Source: RZYY01 sp036794825
Lineage (GTDB): Bacteria > Bacteroidota > Bacteroidia > Bacteroidales > 4484-276
DNA length: 64,000 nucleotides
NCBI GenBank assembly: GCA_036794825.1
Contig: DAIRGA010000009.1
Location: 1-64,000, forward strand
Reading direction: 5' to 3'
Shown here piece after piece: positions 46,827 to 55,194 of this stretch; position 1 is the first letter of the stretch, and the number at the start of each line of letters is the position of its first letter. The position numbers and the translations under genes were made by a program. A model generated the notes under the pieces. That model was not told where the DNA came from and did not search any database. It saw only the letters and a list, made by a program, of their open reading frames with translations.

Positions 46827-46886
46827 AGGAAACAGGGGGAATGGGTGATGATGCAGCGAAAAAGAACGGGTATGGTTGGACAAGGG

Positions 46887-47618
46887 CTATTTGCCAGAAT
46901 TAAATTTTACGATTTTTTCCCAGTCAATTTCGCCGCTTGGTTTGCAGTAATCTATTGCGAATTCTAAGACAAACTTGTTGATCATCTGAGCGTAAGAAAC
47001 ATTGAAATCGTCATTTCTTTCTTTTGCCGTATGACCCAAAGGTTTGATAATGTCAAGGTAAAGGTTTGGATTGCCTGAAATGAACTCCCAGAATTGCTGA
47101 CCACAATACTTGAAATAGTCTCCTTTATCCGGATTGTTGTTTCTTCCATAGCAGCAACCATTGATTGCCATGATATTGAGGTTAGAATTGCTTGTCCGTA
47201 AGGTCTTTTTTGCAGTCCTGAAATCGGAAATCATTTTTTTGACCTGAGAAGCATTTCCCCAATTTGGCCCTGATTTTATTGCAATGATAAAACGCAATCC
47301 ATCTTTTTCAAATTCCAAATCAATTCCTTCTATACCTGACTTATAGCCATTATAAACCTTCGAATTGACAAAAATTGCGAGACCCTCGAGCCAGTCGCCA
47401 AAAATGGTCTCCTCATTTGACGAAATAAACGCATCCACCAGATTCTTGACAAGTTGCTCAGAAGTCAGAATATATTTTGCTTTAAAGAGGTAAGGGTTTT
47501 TCCTTTTTAAAACATCTGAAAGCTTGAGCCCATTGAGCTTTTCAATTCGTTTCTTGTGAAATACTTCGATATTCTTTTCAACATATTCAAATACATCTGC
47601 TAATTCCAACTGCTTCAT
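46887..47618 (-). CDS. Type II restriction endonuclease (EcoO109I/PmeII-like)
   Basis: This 243-residue protein has the pattern GIEGIDLEFEKDG...IAIKSGPNWGNASQ, the core of the EcoO109I/PmeII-type restriction endonucleases. Asp100 and Lys115 fit the PD-(D/E)xK nuclease core. The acidic residue normally two before the Lys is Ala113 here, so either a neighbour replaces it or activity is altered. The DNA methyltransferase gene lies upstream on the same strand, separated by a small reading frame. The recognition site cannot be read; EcoO109I itself cuts RGGNCCY. Confidence 0.75.
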   Translation of the reverse strand: MKQLELADVFEYVEKNIEVFHKKRIEKLNGLKLSDVLKRKNPYLFKAKYILTSEQLVKNLVDAFISSNEETIFGDWLEGLAIFVNSKVYNGYKSGIEGIDLEFEKDGLRFIIAIKSGPNWGNASQVKKMISDFRTAKKTLRTSNSNLNIMAINGCCYGRNNNPDKGDYFKYCGQQFWEFISGNPNLYLDIIKPLGHTAKERNDDFNVSYAQMINKFVLEFAIDYCKPSGEIDWEKIVKFNSGK

Positions 47619-47637
47619 AATGTAGTGTTTTTTATGT

Positions 47638-47823
47638 TTAAATCCTGTTTATCAAATAGTTAGGTAACTGATTTGAAAAACTGTGTTCAACTTGTTCCTT
47701 CTGATTGCTCCCAACTTTTGGAGTGTTTATAAAGAATTCGGAGAATTTTACAGCAAATTCGGTATCATGGGTTAAAGCTTCGATAGAAAAAGCCCTAATG
47801 AGGAATATTTTAAGCTTTTTCAT
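47638..47823 (-). CDS. Small protein of unknown function in the restriction-modification operon
   Basis: This frame of 61 codons starts with an ATG inside the last codons of the methyltransferase (14-base overlap) and ends 19 bases before the endonuclease start. The product begins MKKLKIFLIRAFSIEAL and is otherwise polar. No family was recognised. The overlap suggests translational coupling, but the frame could also be chance or the remnant of a longer gene. It is shorter than usual C (controller) proteins and shows no clear helix-turn-helix. Confidence 0.4.
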   Translation of the reverse strand: MKKLKIFLIRAFSIEALTHDTEFAVKFSEFFINTPKVGSNQKEQVEHSFSNQLPNYLINRI

Positions 47824-48676
47824 CTGGATTTTGCCCGTAAAGTGTCTGAGAATCAAAAAGTACCCACTCTGGTTGAACTATCTGGCTTTTAACCATTTCG
47901 ACATATTCAGGCACGATTTCGATTCCGATGGAATTCCTTCTCATCCTTTTAGCCACAATCAACGTTGTTCCAGAACCTGCGAATGGATCTAAAACTGTGT
48001 CATTAACTTTGGTAAACAACCTGATAAACCATTCGGGCAGGCCTTCGGGAAATGCAGCGCTGTGGTTCTTGTTACTACACTCTGTGGCCAGGTGAAGTAC
48101 ATTGGTAGGGTAGGCCATATCTCTCGAAAGCCAGTTAGAAATGTTTTTTCCAAAGCCGCTGCCAACTCTCGAATTGTCCCTGATTTTGTCGGTTTCTGAC
48201 AATTTTTTCAAACGTGTCTTTGCCCAATCACCCATCGGAACCATCACTGCCTCCTGGTTCATGTAAAAGTGCCTGCTTTTGTTGAATTGCAGCAACCGCT
48301 CCCATGAATCTCTGAAACGGTTAGGCCATTTTCCGGGATAGGAGTTTTTTTTGTGCCAGATAAATTCTTCAGTCCACAACCAACCCTGCTTACGCATTTC
48401 AAGAATGAGCTCGATAACATATGTACTTCTCTCGCCATTCATCACTTTTTCCTTGATATTGAGGATGAAAGTGCCGGTTGGCTTCAGGACTCGCAGAAGT
48501 TCAGCAGCAATTGGCCGAAACCATTCGACATATTTATCGGGATGAATACCACCGTAAGTGTTCTTTCGCTGATCAGCATATGGTGGTGAAGTTACGATCA
48601 GATCAATGGAATTTTCCTCCAGTTTTTGAAGTTCTTCAAGGCAATCCCCTAAAAATATGTCACTCCTGATTTCCAT
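47810..48676 (-). CDS. Type II DNA methyltransferase (N4-cytosine or N6-adenine)
   Basis: A TTG four codons upstream is possible, but the ATG at 48676 gives a normal start (MEIRSDIFLGDC). The 288-residue protein has the catalytic motif TSPPY near the N terminus (30-33) and the S-adenosylmethionine motif FAGSGTT near the C terminus (232-238), the beta-class order. SPPY is typical of N4-cytosine methylases but also occurs in adenine methylases. It protects host DNA from the endonuclease encoded downstream. Confidence 0.88.
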   Translation of the reverse strand: MEIRSDIFLGDCLEELQKLEENSIDLIVTSPPYADQRKNTYGGIHPDKYVEWFRPIAAELLRVLKPTGTFILNIKEKVMNGERSTYVIELILEMRKQGWLWTEEFIWHKKNSYPGKWPNRFRDSWERLLQFNKSRHFYMNQEAVMVPMGDWAKTRLKKLSETDKIRDNSRVGSGFGKNISNWLSRDMAYPTNVLHLATECSNKNHSAAFPEGLPEWFIRLFTKVNDTVLDPFAGSGTTLIVAKRMRRNSIGIEIVPEYVEMVKSQIVQPEWVLFDSQTLYGQNPDEKA

Positions 48677-48754
48677 GATTTTTGACAATACAAGCGCAAA
48701 TTTAGACTATTTTGTTCACACTGGCCGGACTGTGATCACCAAGGTTGGTAGAAT

Positions 48755-48786
48755 TAAAAAACAGGAACGATTAAATCATTCCTGTT
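48755..48786 (-). terminator. Hairpin terminator after the NuoG-like gene
   Basis: Arms 48760-48767 (AACAGGAA) and 48779-48786 (TTCCTGTT) pair around an 11-base loop that can pair further (GAT/ATC). On the minus strand a T run follows at the 5' side of the coordinates (48760-48756). It lies 31 bases beyond the stop codon of the gene at 48817-52524. Confidence 0.8.
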
Positions 48787-48816
48787 CTAACTTATTGTAA
48801 AATAGTTGTTTGTGAT

Positions 48817-51800
48817 CTATTTTTCTTTAGTCATCATCTCAAACTCCTCATCAAACCGTTTGTTGACGATGTCGCAGCCGTGGCGGAACATCAGGTTGTA
48901 ATTATCATTTGTAGTGATTTTGAAATTGTAGGTCATCTTTTCTTTGTCTGATGCGGGCGGAAGGAGGCTGATAAATTCGTTGAGAGCATCTTCTTTGTCT
49001 GCAATCCCATTCAACCCGAATTCCTTCATCAGGGCAATCAACTGGTCAAAGGAAGTTTTCTCCATTGCCGATTGCATCTGCTTTTCGAATTTTTGCAACT
49101 TGCGCTGGGTTGTGGTAAAACTTCCGCCAATTTCGAAGGGTAGGGAAGCTGGTAAAACCAGATCGGCCATTTTTGCGGTATCGGTCATAAAATAATCCTG
49201 AACCATCAGAAATTCTGCTTTTCCAAGCCATTCGCTTACCTGAAGGCGGTTGATGGCACAACCGACCGGGTCCTCTCCAAAGATGAAGATGTTTTTGAGT
49301 AATCCGCTAATCATTAGTTTGTAAGGGCTGTTGATCTGGCCTGGCAAATCATTGACACCCCATTTCTTTTGCAGATTTTGGATCACCCCCGGTGAGTCAA
49401 GGTTGCGGAAACCAGGAGCTATTTTGTGGCATCCGCCCATGTCAATCACACCCTGAGAGTTATTTTTTTCCTTCAACGCTATTAATCCCTGGGCTGTTTT
49501 TCCCATTTTTCCGGTGATGAGTGAAAGATTAATCAGTTCGTAATTGGTATTAGAGGATATCTCTTTTTCGGGGAAGATGAGGATGGCGTTCTTTTCCTCA
49601 TTAAAGGTGCGGGCAAACTGTGCCAGTGATTCCATGCAACCAACACCTGATTTTTCAAAAAATTCATCGAAATCCTCTGCCAGCAGCGCTTTGCGGAAAT
49701 CTTCGAAGCCCTCCGTTCTTCCGTTGATAAAGAGCTGATTCTGTTGTTCACCCTGCAACAGGTAATAGTTGACTGCTTTAAAGAAGTGGTAGTAAGAGCT
49801 GATATGATAAGCCTTGTCAACTTTGTGCTCAATGCTGGTTTCGTCAGAAGTAGTGATGATTTCAACCGGCACATGATAACAATGCCGGGCATTGAAAACC
49901 ATGTGATTAACCAGTGGGTGATCCATATGCAGGTTGGAGCCTAACAGGTAAATCCTGCTTGCTTCTTTAATCTGCTCAAAAGGAACCGAAATCGTTGCAT
50001 TACTGCCATAGCCATCACCTCTGCCAAAATATTGAAAACTGCTGATGTTGTTGGTTTTAGCCCCGGCACGGGCAAGTTTTTGAATAAGGTAAATCTCCTC
50101 ATTGGTTAAGCGTGCTCCGGCAAAAAATGCGCTTTGCTCTGGATCAACGTTTTTTATTTTATTGACTATCAGGCTAAAGGCCTCATTAAAGGAGACTGGT
50201 TTGAATTCTCCGTCCAATTTGCGCATAGGTTGTATTATCCGGGTGGGGTCGTTCAGGTATTTGTACCCGAATTTAGCCTGGCGACTTATGTTTCCGTCTT
50301 TATTCACCTCGCCTAATTTACCCGATGCACGCATAAAGAATCCGGCTTTATGATGCAGTTGCATTTCAAAACCCTCTGATCCCATGTTGTCAATCACTTC
50401 GATGGTCTCCATTTTCACCGGGCCGGGTTTGAACGGAACATTCTCACTGATGGCTGCAGTGGGGCACGTTTCGATGCAAAGCCCGCAGCATTCGCATGTG
50501 GTGTGGAGCAGCGAGTTGCCCATAGTTGGCGCCACGAAGGTGCTGAATCCCCGGTTTACCAAACCGAGAGCATTGGCGCCGGCAACCTCGCGGCAAATGC
50601 GGATGCAACGCGAACAAAGTATACATTTATTATTGTCAATTTCGATGTAAGGATGGCGGAAGTCAACCTCATATTCGTTGTGGGCGCCTTCGAAGCGGTT
50701 CTGCTCAGCGCCATATTCGGTGCAGTACTTTTTGAGATCACAGGTAAATAATTCAACGCATCCGCATTCGAGACATCTTGCGGTTTCTTTACGGGCAATT
50801 TCTTCATTTTCATAACCAAGTTCCACTTCGTCAAAGTTCAGGCGCTGGTTTGGATCGAGCGTTGGCATTTCCTGGCGCAACTGTCGTTGGTACCTGCCTG
50901 CATAACTCTCTGGATTCTGCTCGTGGAAATTGGCTTTTTTACTTAGAAATTCCTTCTTTTCAGGTATTAAAGGTTGGTTGGTTAGAAACTGGTGACAACT
51001 GCGGGAAGCGATTTTAGCCTGGGCAATGGCTTCGATGATCGTGGCGGGGCCAGTAACCCCATCTCCGGCGGCAAACATTGACTGGATGCCGGTTTGAAGT
51101 GTCTCACGGTTGCAATCAATATCACCCCAGCGATTTACTTTCAACTGGCCGCTGGTTGCTGATGAGTTCACATCTTCTAGGAAATTGACATCGGTTTTTT
51201 GCCCTATAGCTGCCAGGATGTAATCCACCTTTACATCAAAATCGGAACCTTCTTTAGGTACAGGTCTGCGGCGTCCTGAAGCATCCGGCTCTCCCAACTC
51301 CATGGTCAGGCAGGTGATCGAAGCTACGTTCCCGTGTTCGTCTTTATTTACCTTTTTTGGATTGGTGAGGAACATGTATTCTACACCCTCAAGTTTCGAT
51401 TCGTGAATCTCGATGGGATTGGCCGGCATCTCTTTCTCTGTGCGGCGATAGATCACATACACCTTGTCAGCGCCGCATCGCATAGATGTCCGGCAGCAAT
51501 CCATGGCGGTGTTTCCACCGCCGACTACGGCAACCGTTTTACCTTTAAAATCGTATCGCTGGCCGGTCATTTCCATATTCCGGAGGAAATCAATCCCCGA
51601 AAATACATTTCCGGCATCTTCGCCATCGCAGCCAAGCAGAGATCCCCGTTGCGATCCGATGGTCAATATTACCGAGTCGTATTCTTTCTGTAAATCAGCA
51701 TAATGCAGATTGTCTCCAAATTTCTGCTGGTAAAATATCCGTGCGCCAAGCTCGGTAACAGCTGCCACTTCCTTGTCAATTATATCGTTGGGCAGCCGAT

Positions 51801-52524
51801 ACTCCGGAATGCCGTACCTCAGCCACCCGCCAGGCGAGGCTGATGCCTCGAAGATATCGCACTGATGGCCCTTTTGCTGCAAAAAGTAAGCACAGGAAAG
51901 ACCTCCAGGACCTGCTCCGATAATGGCAACCTTTTTTCCGGTGGATGGCGCAACTTCGGGGATAAACCTTTTGGGAGAATTTAAATCAATATCGGCGGCA
52001 AATCGTTTCAAATAATCAATGCCAACACCGGTTCCTTCGCCAAGCAAATTGCGGCGACAGGCAGCTTCGCAGGGTCTTACACAAACGCGCCCACAGATGG
52101 CTGGTAGCGGATTTACCTCTTTGATAAGTGCAATGGCTTCGGAGTATAATCCCTTCTCGATCAGCGAAATATATCCCTGTACGTCTACTCCGGCAGGGCA
52201 GGTCTCCTTGCAGGGCGCCATGCAATCGGCGTAATGGTTGCCGGCCATCAGATCGAGCGCCATTTTTCTTGCTTTCCTGATGCGGTCATTATCGGTTTCG
52301 ATTTTCATTCCTTCGGAAATTCTGGTAGAGCAGGAGGGTTGTAACCCTTTGATCCCTTCCACCTCAACCACACAAACATAGCAGGAGGAGAATGGCTCCA
52401 GCCGTGGATCGCTGCAAAGCGTTGGAATATTTATTCCGTTTCGGACGGCCAGTTCAAGAATGGTTTCGCCGGGTGTACCTTTGACAATTTTGCCGTTGAG
52501 GATGGTATTAAAAGTTTCGGTCAT
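48817..52524 (-). CDS. Fused NuoG-like / GltD (NfnB)-like flavoprotein with degenerate molybdopterin domain
   Basis: This 1235-residue cytoplasmic protein is made of: an N-terminal [2Fe-2S] ferredoxin domain (Cys37, 48, 51, 65); a Cys-rich GltD-type region (CMAPCKETC at 101-109, CGRVCVRPCEAAC at 144-156); a two-nucleotide-fold flavoprotein with GAGPGG at 203-208 and GGGNTA at 335-340 (FAD and NAD(P)); two [4Fe-4S] motifs (Cys634-644 and Cys677-687); and a molybdopterin-oxidoreductase-like domain from about 705. That last domain lacks the CxxCxxxC cluster motif and the catalytic Cys/Sec of formate dehydrogenase, so it probably has no cofactor of its own. With NuoE- and NuoF-like partners upstream, the complex resembles soluble transhydrogenases such as the Sporomusa-type Nfn (StnABC). 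A role in moving electrons between NADH, NADPH and ferredoxin is inferred. Confidence 0.8.
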   Translation of the reverse strand: MTETFNTILNGKIVKGTPGETILELAVRNGINIPTLCSDPRLEPFSSCYVCVVEVEGIKGLQPSCSTRISEGMKIETDNDRIRKARKMALDLMAGNHYADCMAPCKETCPAGVDVQGYISLIEKGLYSEAIALIKEVNPLPAICGRVCVRPCEAACRRNLLGEGTGVGIDYLKRFAADIDLNSPKRFIPEVAPSTGKKVAIIGAGPGGLSCAYFLQQKGHQCDIFEASASPGGWLRYGIPEYRLPNDIIDKEVAAVTELGARIFYQQKFGDNLHYADLQKEYDSVILTIGSQRGSLLGCDGEDAGNVFSGIDFLRNMEMTGQRYDFKGKTVAVVGGGNTAMDCCRTSMRCGADKVYVIYRRTEKEMPANPIEIHESKLEGVEYMFLTNPKKVNKDEHGNVASITCLTMELGEPDASGRRRPVPKEGSDFDVKVDYILAAIGQKTDVNFLEDVNSSATSGQLKVNRWGDIDCNRETLQTGIQSMFAAGDGVTGPATIIEAIAQAKIASRSCHQFLTNQPLIPEKKEFLSKKANFHEQNPESYAGRYQRQLRQEMPTLDPNQRLNFDEVELGYENEEIARKETARCLECGCVELFTCDLKKYCTEYGAEQNRFEGAHNEYEVDFRHPYIEIDNNKCILCSRCIRICREVAGANALGLVNRGFSTFVAPTMGNSLLHTTCECCGLCIETCPTAAISENVPFKPGPVKMETIEVIDNMGSEGFEMQLHHKAGFFMRASGKLGEVNKDGNISRQAKFGYKYLNDPTRIIQPMRKLDGEFKPVSFNEAFSLIVNKIKNVDPEQSAFFAGARLTNEEIYLIQKLARAGAKTNNISSFQYFGRGDGYGSNATISVPFEQIKEASRIYLLGSNLHMDHPLVNHMVFNARHCYHVPVEIITTSDETSIEHKVDKAYHISSYYHFFKAVNYYLLQGEQQNQLFINGRTEGFEDFRKALLAEDFDEFFEKSGVGCMESLAQFARTFNEEKNAILIFPEKEISSNTNYELINLSLITGKMGKTAQGLIALKEKNNSQGVIDMGGCHKIAPGFRNLDSPGVIQNLQKKWGVNDLPGQINSPYKLMISGLLKNIFIFGEDPVGCAINRLQVSEWLGKAEFLMVQDYFMTDTAKMADLVLPASLPFEIGGSFTTTQRKLQKFEKQMQSAMEKTSFDQLIALMKEFGLNGIADKEDALNEFISLLPPASDKEKMTYNFKITTNDNYNLMFRHGCDIVNKRFDEEFEMMTKEK

Positions 52525-52554
52525 TGTTGGTCAGGCTTAGTTTTGGTGTGAAAA

Positions 52555-54333
52555 TTAACGAAGTATAATGGCATCGAACTTACAGCGGGAGTAGCAATCT
52601 CCGCATTTTATACAGATTTCCTGGTTGATGAAGTGAGGTGATTTTCTCTCACCGGTAATGGCATTAACCGGACATTTCCTGGCGCAAACCGTGCAGCCGG
52701 TGCATTTTTCGGCGATTATCTCATACGTGAGCAGGCTTTTGCAAACTTTGGCAGGGCATTTTTTTTCGAGGATGTGAGCCGTGTATTCATCCCTGAAATA
52801 TTTAAGCGTGGTCAGAACCGGATTGGGAGCTGTTTGTCCCAGCCCGCAAAGGGATGAATCCTTGATCTGGTGGGCAAGTTCCTCGAGTGTTTCAAGGTCT
52901 TCAATTTTTCCTTTTCCTTCGGTGATGCGCTGCAATATTTCGAGCATTCTTTTGGTTCCGATCCGGCAGAAGGTGCATTTTCCGCAGCTTTCCAACTGGG
53001 TGAAATTAAGGAAGAATTTGGCGACGTCCACCATGCAGGTATCTTCGTCCATCACCACCATACCTCCTGAACCCATGATTGCCCCGGTGGCGTTCACTGA
53101 ATCGTAATCCACTATGGTGTCGGCAAGGTATTCGGGTATGCAACCACCAGATGGGCCTCCCAGCTGAACTGCCTTAAACCGTTTTCCGCCTGGGATTCCT
53201 CCTCCGAGCTTAAAAATGATATCACGGATGGAAATTCCCATCGGAACTTCCACCAGGCCAGAATGCTTGATTTTTCCGGCCAGTGCAAACACTTTGGTGC
53301 CTTTGCTCTTCTCGGTTCCATACCTCGAATAAGCCTCCGGACCATTGATAATGATCCATGGAATGTTAGCCCAGGTTTCGACATTGTTGATGTTGGTGGG
53401 TTTTTTCCAAAGGCCTGAAATAGCGGGAAATGGAGGTCTTTTTCTGGGCATCCCGCGCTCGCCTTCTATAGAAGCAATCAAGGCAGTTTCTTCACCGCAG
53501 ACGAAAGCTCCGGCACCCTCTTTTACATAGATATCAAAACAAAAACCCTCGATTCCCAAAATATGATCTCCCAGGTAGCCATGATCACGTGCCTGGTTGA
53601 TGGCGATGTTGAGTCGTTTGATGGCAAGCGGGTATTCAGCGCGGCAGTAAATCACACCCCCATTTGCTCCGATGGCATAAGCGCCGATAATCATCCCTTC
53701 GAGTACTGCGTGCGGGTCTCCTTCCAGCAGCGAACGATCCATAAATGCCCCGGGATCGCCCTCATCGGCATTACAGATGATGTACTTTTCCCTGGATTCA
53801 CTTTTTTGTGCAAAGCGCCACTTCATCCCTGTCGGGAAACCTCCGCCGCCACGACCACGCAACCCTGATTTAAGAACCATTTCGATTACCTGATCCGGGG
53901 TAATTCCCTGGTCGGCAATTTTTTTAATGGCTTCGTATCCCTGGTGGGCTTCATACTCCTCCAGCGATTCCGGGTCAATATACCCGCAATGCCGCAGAGC
54001 GATCTTCACCTGGTTATCGAAAAACAGATTATCGGGGGTTTCGAAAAGGTCGGTTTTGACAACCAGTTCCTTAACAGGTTCATGGTTAACCACATGCTTT
54101 TCCAAAACCTCCACAGCCCGGTTTTCGTCAACATTGCCATAAATGTAAGAACCCGTTTCGTCAATGATCTCTACCAGTGGTTCTCTGAAGCACATCCCGA
54201 TACAGCTGGTCTTTTTCAACTCGAAATCAAGGTTTTCGGCTTTGCGCAGCTGTTCAATTTTTTGATAGGTCTTGTTTGCGCCGGCAGCAATTCCGCAACT
54301 GCCAAGGCCAACAATTACTTTGGTTTTTGTCAT
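52555..54333 (-). CDS. NuoF/HydB-like NADH-binding subunit
   Basis: The 592-residue protein has an N-terminal thioredoxin-like [2Fe-2S] domain (Cys13, 44, 48). The FMN/NADH-binding core follows, with GLRGRGGGGFPTGMKW at 157-172 and the motif VCGEETALIASIEG. A [4Fe-4S] site (Cys450, 453, 456, 496) and a C-terminal two-cluster ferredoxin (Cys544-554 and Cys574-584) complete it. The extra ferredoxin domain is the hallmark of HydB-type subunits of electron-bifurcating enzymes and is absent from complex I NuoF. It lies between the NuoE- and NuoG-like genes, with gaps of 37 and 30 bases. Confidence 0.9.
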   Translation of the reverse strand: MTKTKVIVGLGSCGIAAGANKTYQKIEQLRKAENLDFELKKTSCIGMCFREPLVEIIDETGSYIYGNVDENRAVEVLEKHVVNHEPVKELVVKTDLFETPDNLFFDNQVKIALRHCGYIDPESLEEYEAHQGYEAIKKIADQGITPDQVIEMVLKSGLRGRGGGGFPTGMKWRFAQKSESREKYIICNADEGDPGAFMDRSLLEGDPHAVLEGMIIGAYAIGANGGVIYCRAEYPLAIKRLNIAINQARDHGYLGDHILGIEGFCFDIYVKEGAGAFVCGEETALIASIEGERGMPRKRPPFPAISGLWKKPTNINNVETWANIPWIIINGPEAYSRYGTEKSKGTKVFALAGKIKHSGLVEVPMGISIRDIIFKLGGGIPGGKRFKAVQLGGPSGGCIPEYLADTIVDYDSVNATGAIMGSGGMVVMDEDTCMVDVAKFFLNFTQLESCGKCTFCRIGTKRMLEILQRITEGKGKIEDLETLEELAHQIKDSSLCGLGQTAPNPVLTTLKYFRDEYTAHILEKKCPAKVCKSLLTYEIIAEKCTGCTVCARKCPVNAITGERKSPHFINQEICIKCGDCYSRCKFDAIILR

Positions 54334-54370
54334 TTTAGTTAGGATGAGTATCGGTGTTTTAAATTTAGGT

Positions 54371-54898
54371 TTAATTATTGGTGTTCATCTCATTGATCCT
54401 GATATCTTTAATAATTCTCACTGCTTCATTGCCGGTGAGTTTTCCGTAGGTGTTATCCTGAATCATCATAACAGGCGCCAATGAACAGCAGCCCAGGCAT
54501 GCCACCGATTCGAGGGTGAAAAGCCGATCCTCGGTGGTTTCGCCGTCATGGATTTTAAGAGCTTCTTCGAGCGCTTCACTGATCTTCGATGCATTCTGCA
54601 CATGACAGGCGGTGCCGTGGCATACTTTGATGATGTATTTACCCACCGGTTTGAGCCTGAACTGTGCGTAAAAGGTAGCAACCCCATACATATCGCTTAG
54701 GCTTAAGCCGGTTTCGATCGAAATTTTTTCGAAAACATCTTTCGGGATGTAGCCGTAAATCGTCTGAGCGCCCTGCAGTAGTGGGATCATATTGCCTTTT
54801 TTACCCTTGTATTTTTCGATCAGGTGATCTATCTGTGCCAGGTCAATGGGATCGTTTACCTGCACCTCCGTCCGGGTATTAATTCTTTCGATGCGCAT
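54371..54898 (-). CDS. NuoE/HydC-like [2Fe-2S] subunit
   Basis: This 175-residue thioredoxin-fold subunit carries a [2Fe-2S] cluster, with cysteine pairs in GTACHVQNA and ACLGCCSLAP. It is the usual partner of NuoF-type NADH oxidising subunits. It is the first gene of the three-gene operon. A near-match to the -7 promoter element (TACTTTTA on the minus strand at about 54931-54924) lies 26 bases upstream. No membrane subunits of complex I are nearby, so the complex should be soluble. Confidence 0.9.
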   Translation of the reverse strand: MRIERINTRTEVQVNDPIDLAQIDHLIEKYKGKKGNMIPLLQGAQTIYGYIPKDVFEKISIETGLSLSDMYGVATFYAQFRLKPVGKYIIKVCHGTACHVQNASKISEALEEALKIHDGETTEDRLFTLESVACLGCCSLAPVMMIQDNTYGKLTGNEAVRIIKDIRINEMNTNN

Positions 54899-55194
54899 GA
54901 TGTAGTTGTATTTTTTGAGGCCATAAAAGTACGTATTGTTTACCTTGTCTAATCAATTGAATAGCAATTTATAAGCAATCTAAATTTAGATTGAAAAATT
55001 AAAGATTTCGATTGCTGATGCGAACGGTTTCAACCCAGTTATCCAGGGTGGCTGAAATTATTACAAACCAGCATTTTATACAATAGTCACAATTGATATT
55101 TTAAACAGATTGATCCAGAGGGTGCTATTCGTCATTTAAAAAAAATCCCTTTTCTTTACCCATCAATTGAGATTTACCAAATCAGACCTGCATT

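Noticed and set aside
48817..52524. NAD-dependent formate dehydrogenase catalytic subunit
   Set aside because: The molybdopterin domain lacks its [4Fe-4S] motif and a catalytic Cys or Sec.
48817..54898. Partial respiratory complex I
   Set aside because: There are no membrane or quinone-module genes, and the NuoF-like subunit has the extra ferredoxin domain of soluble enzymes.
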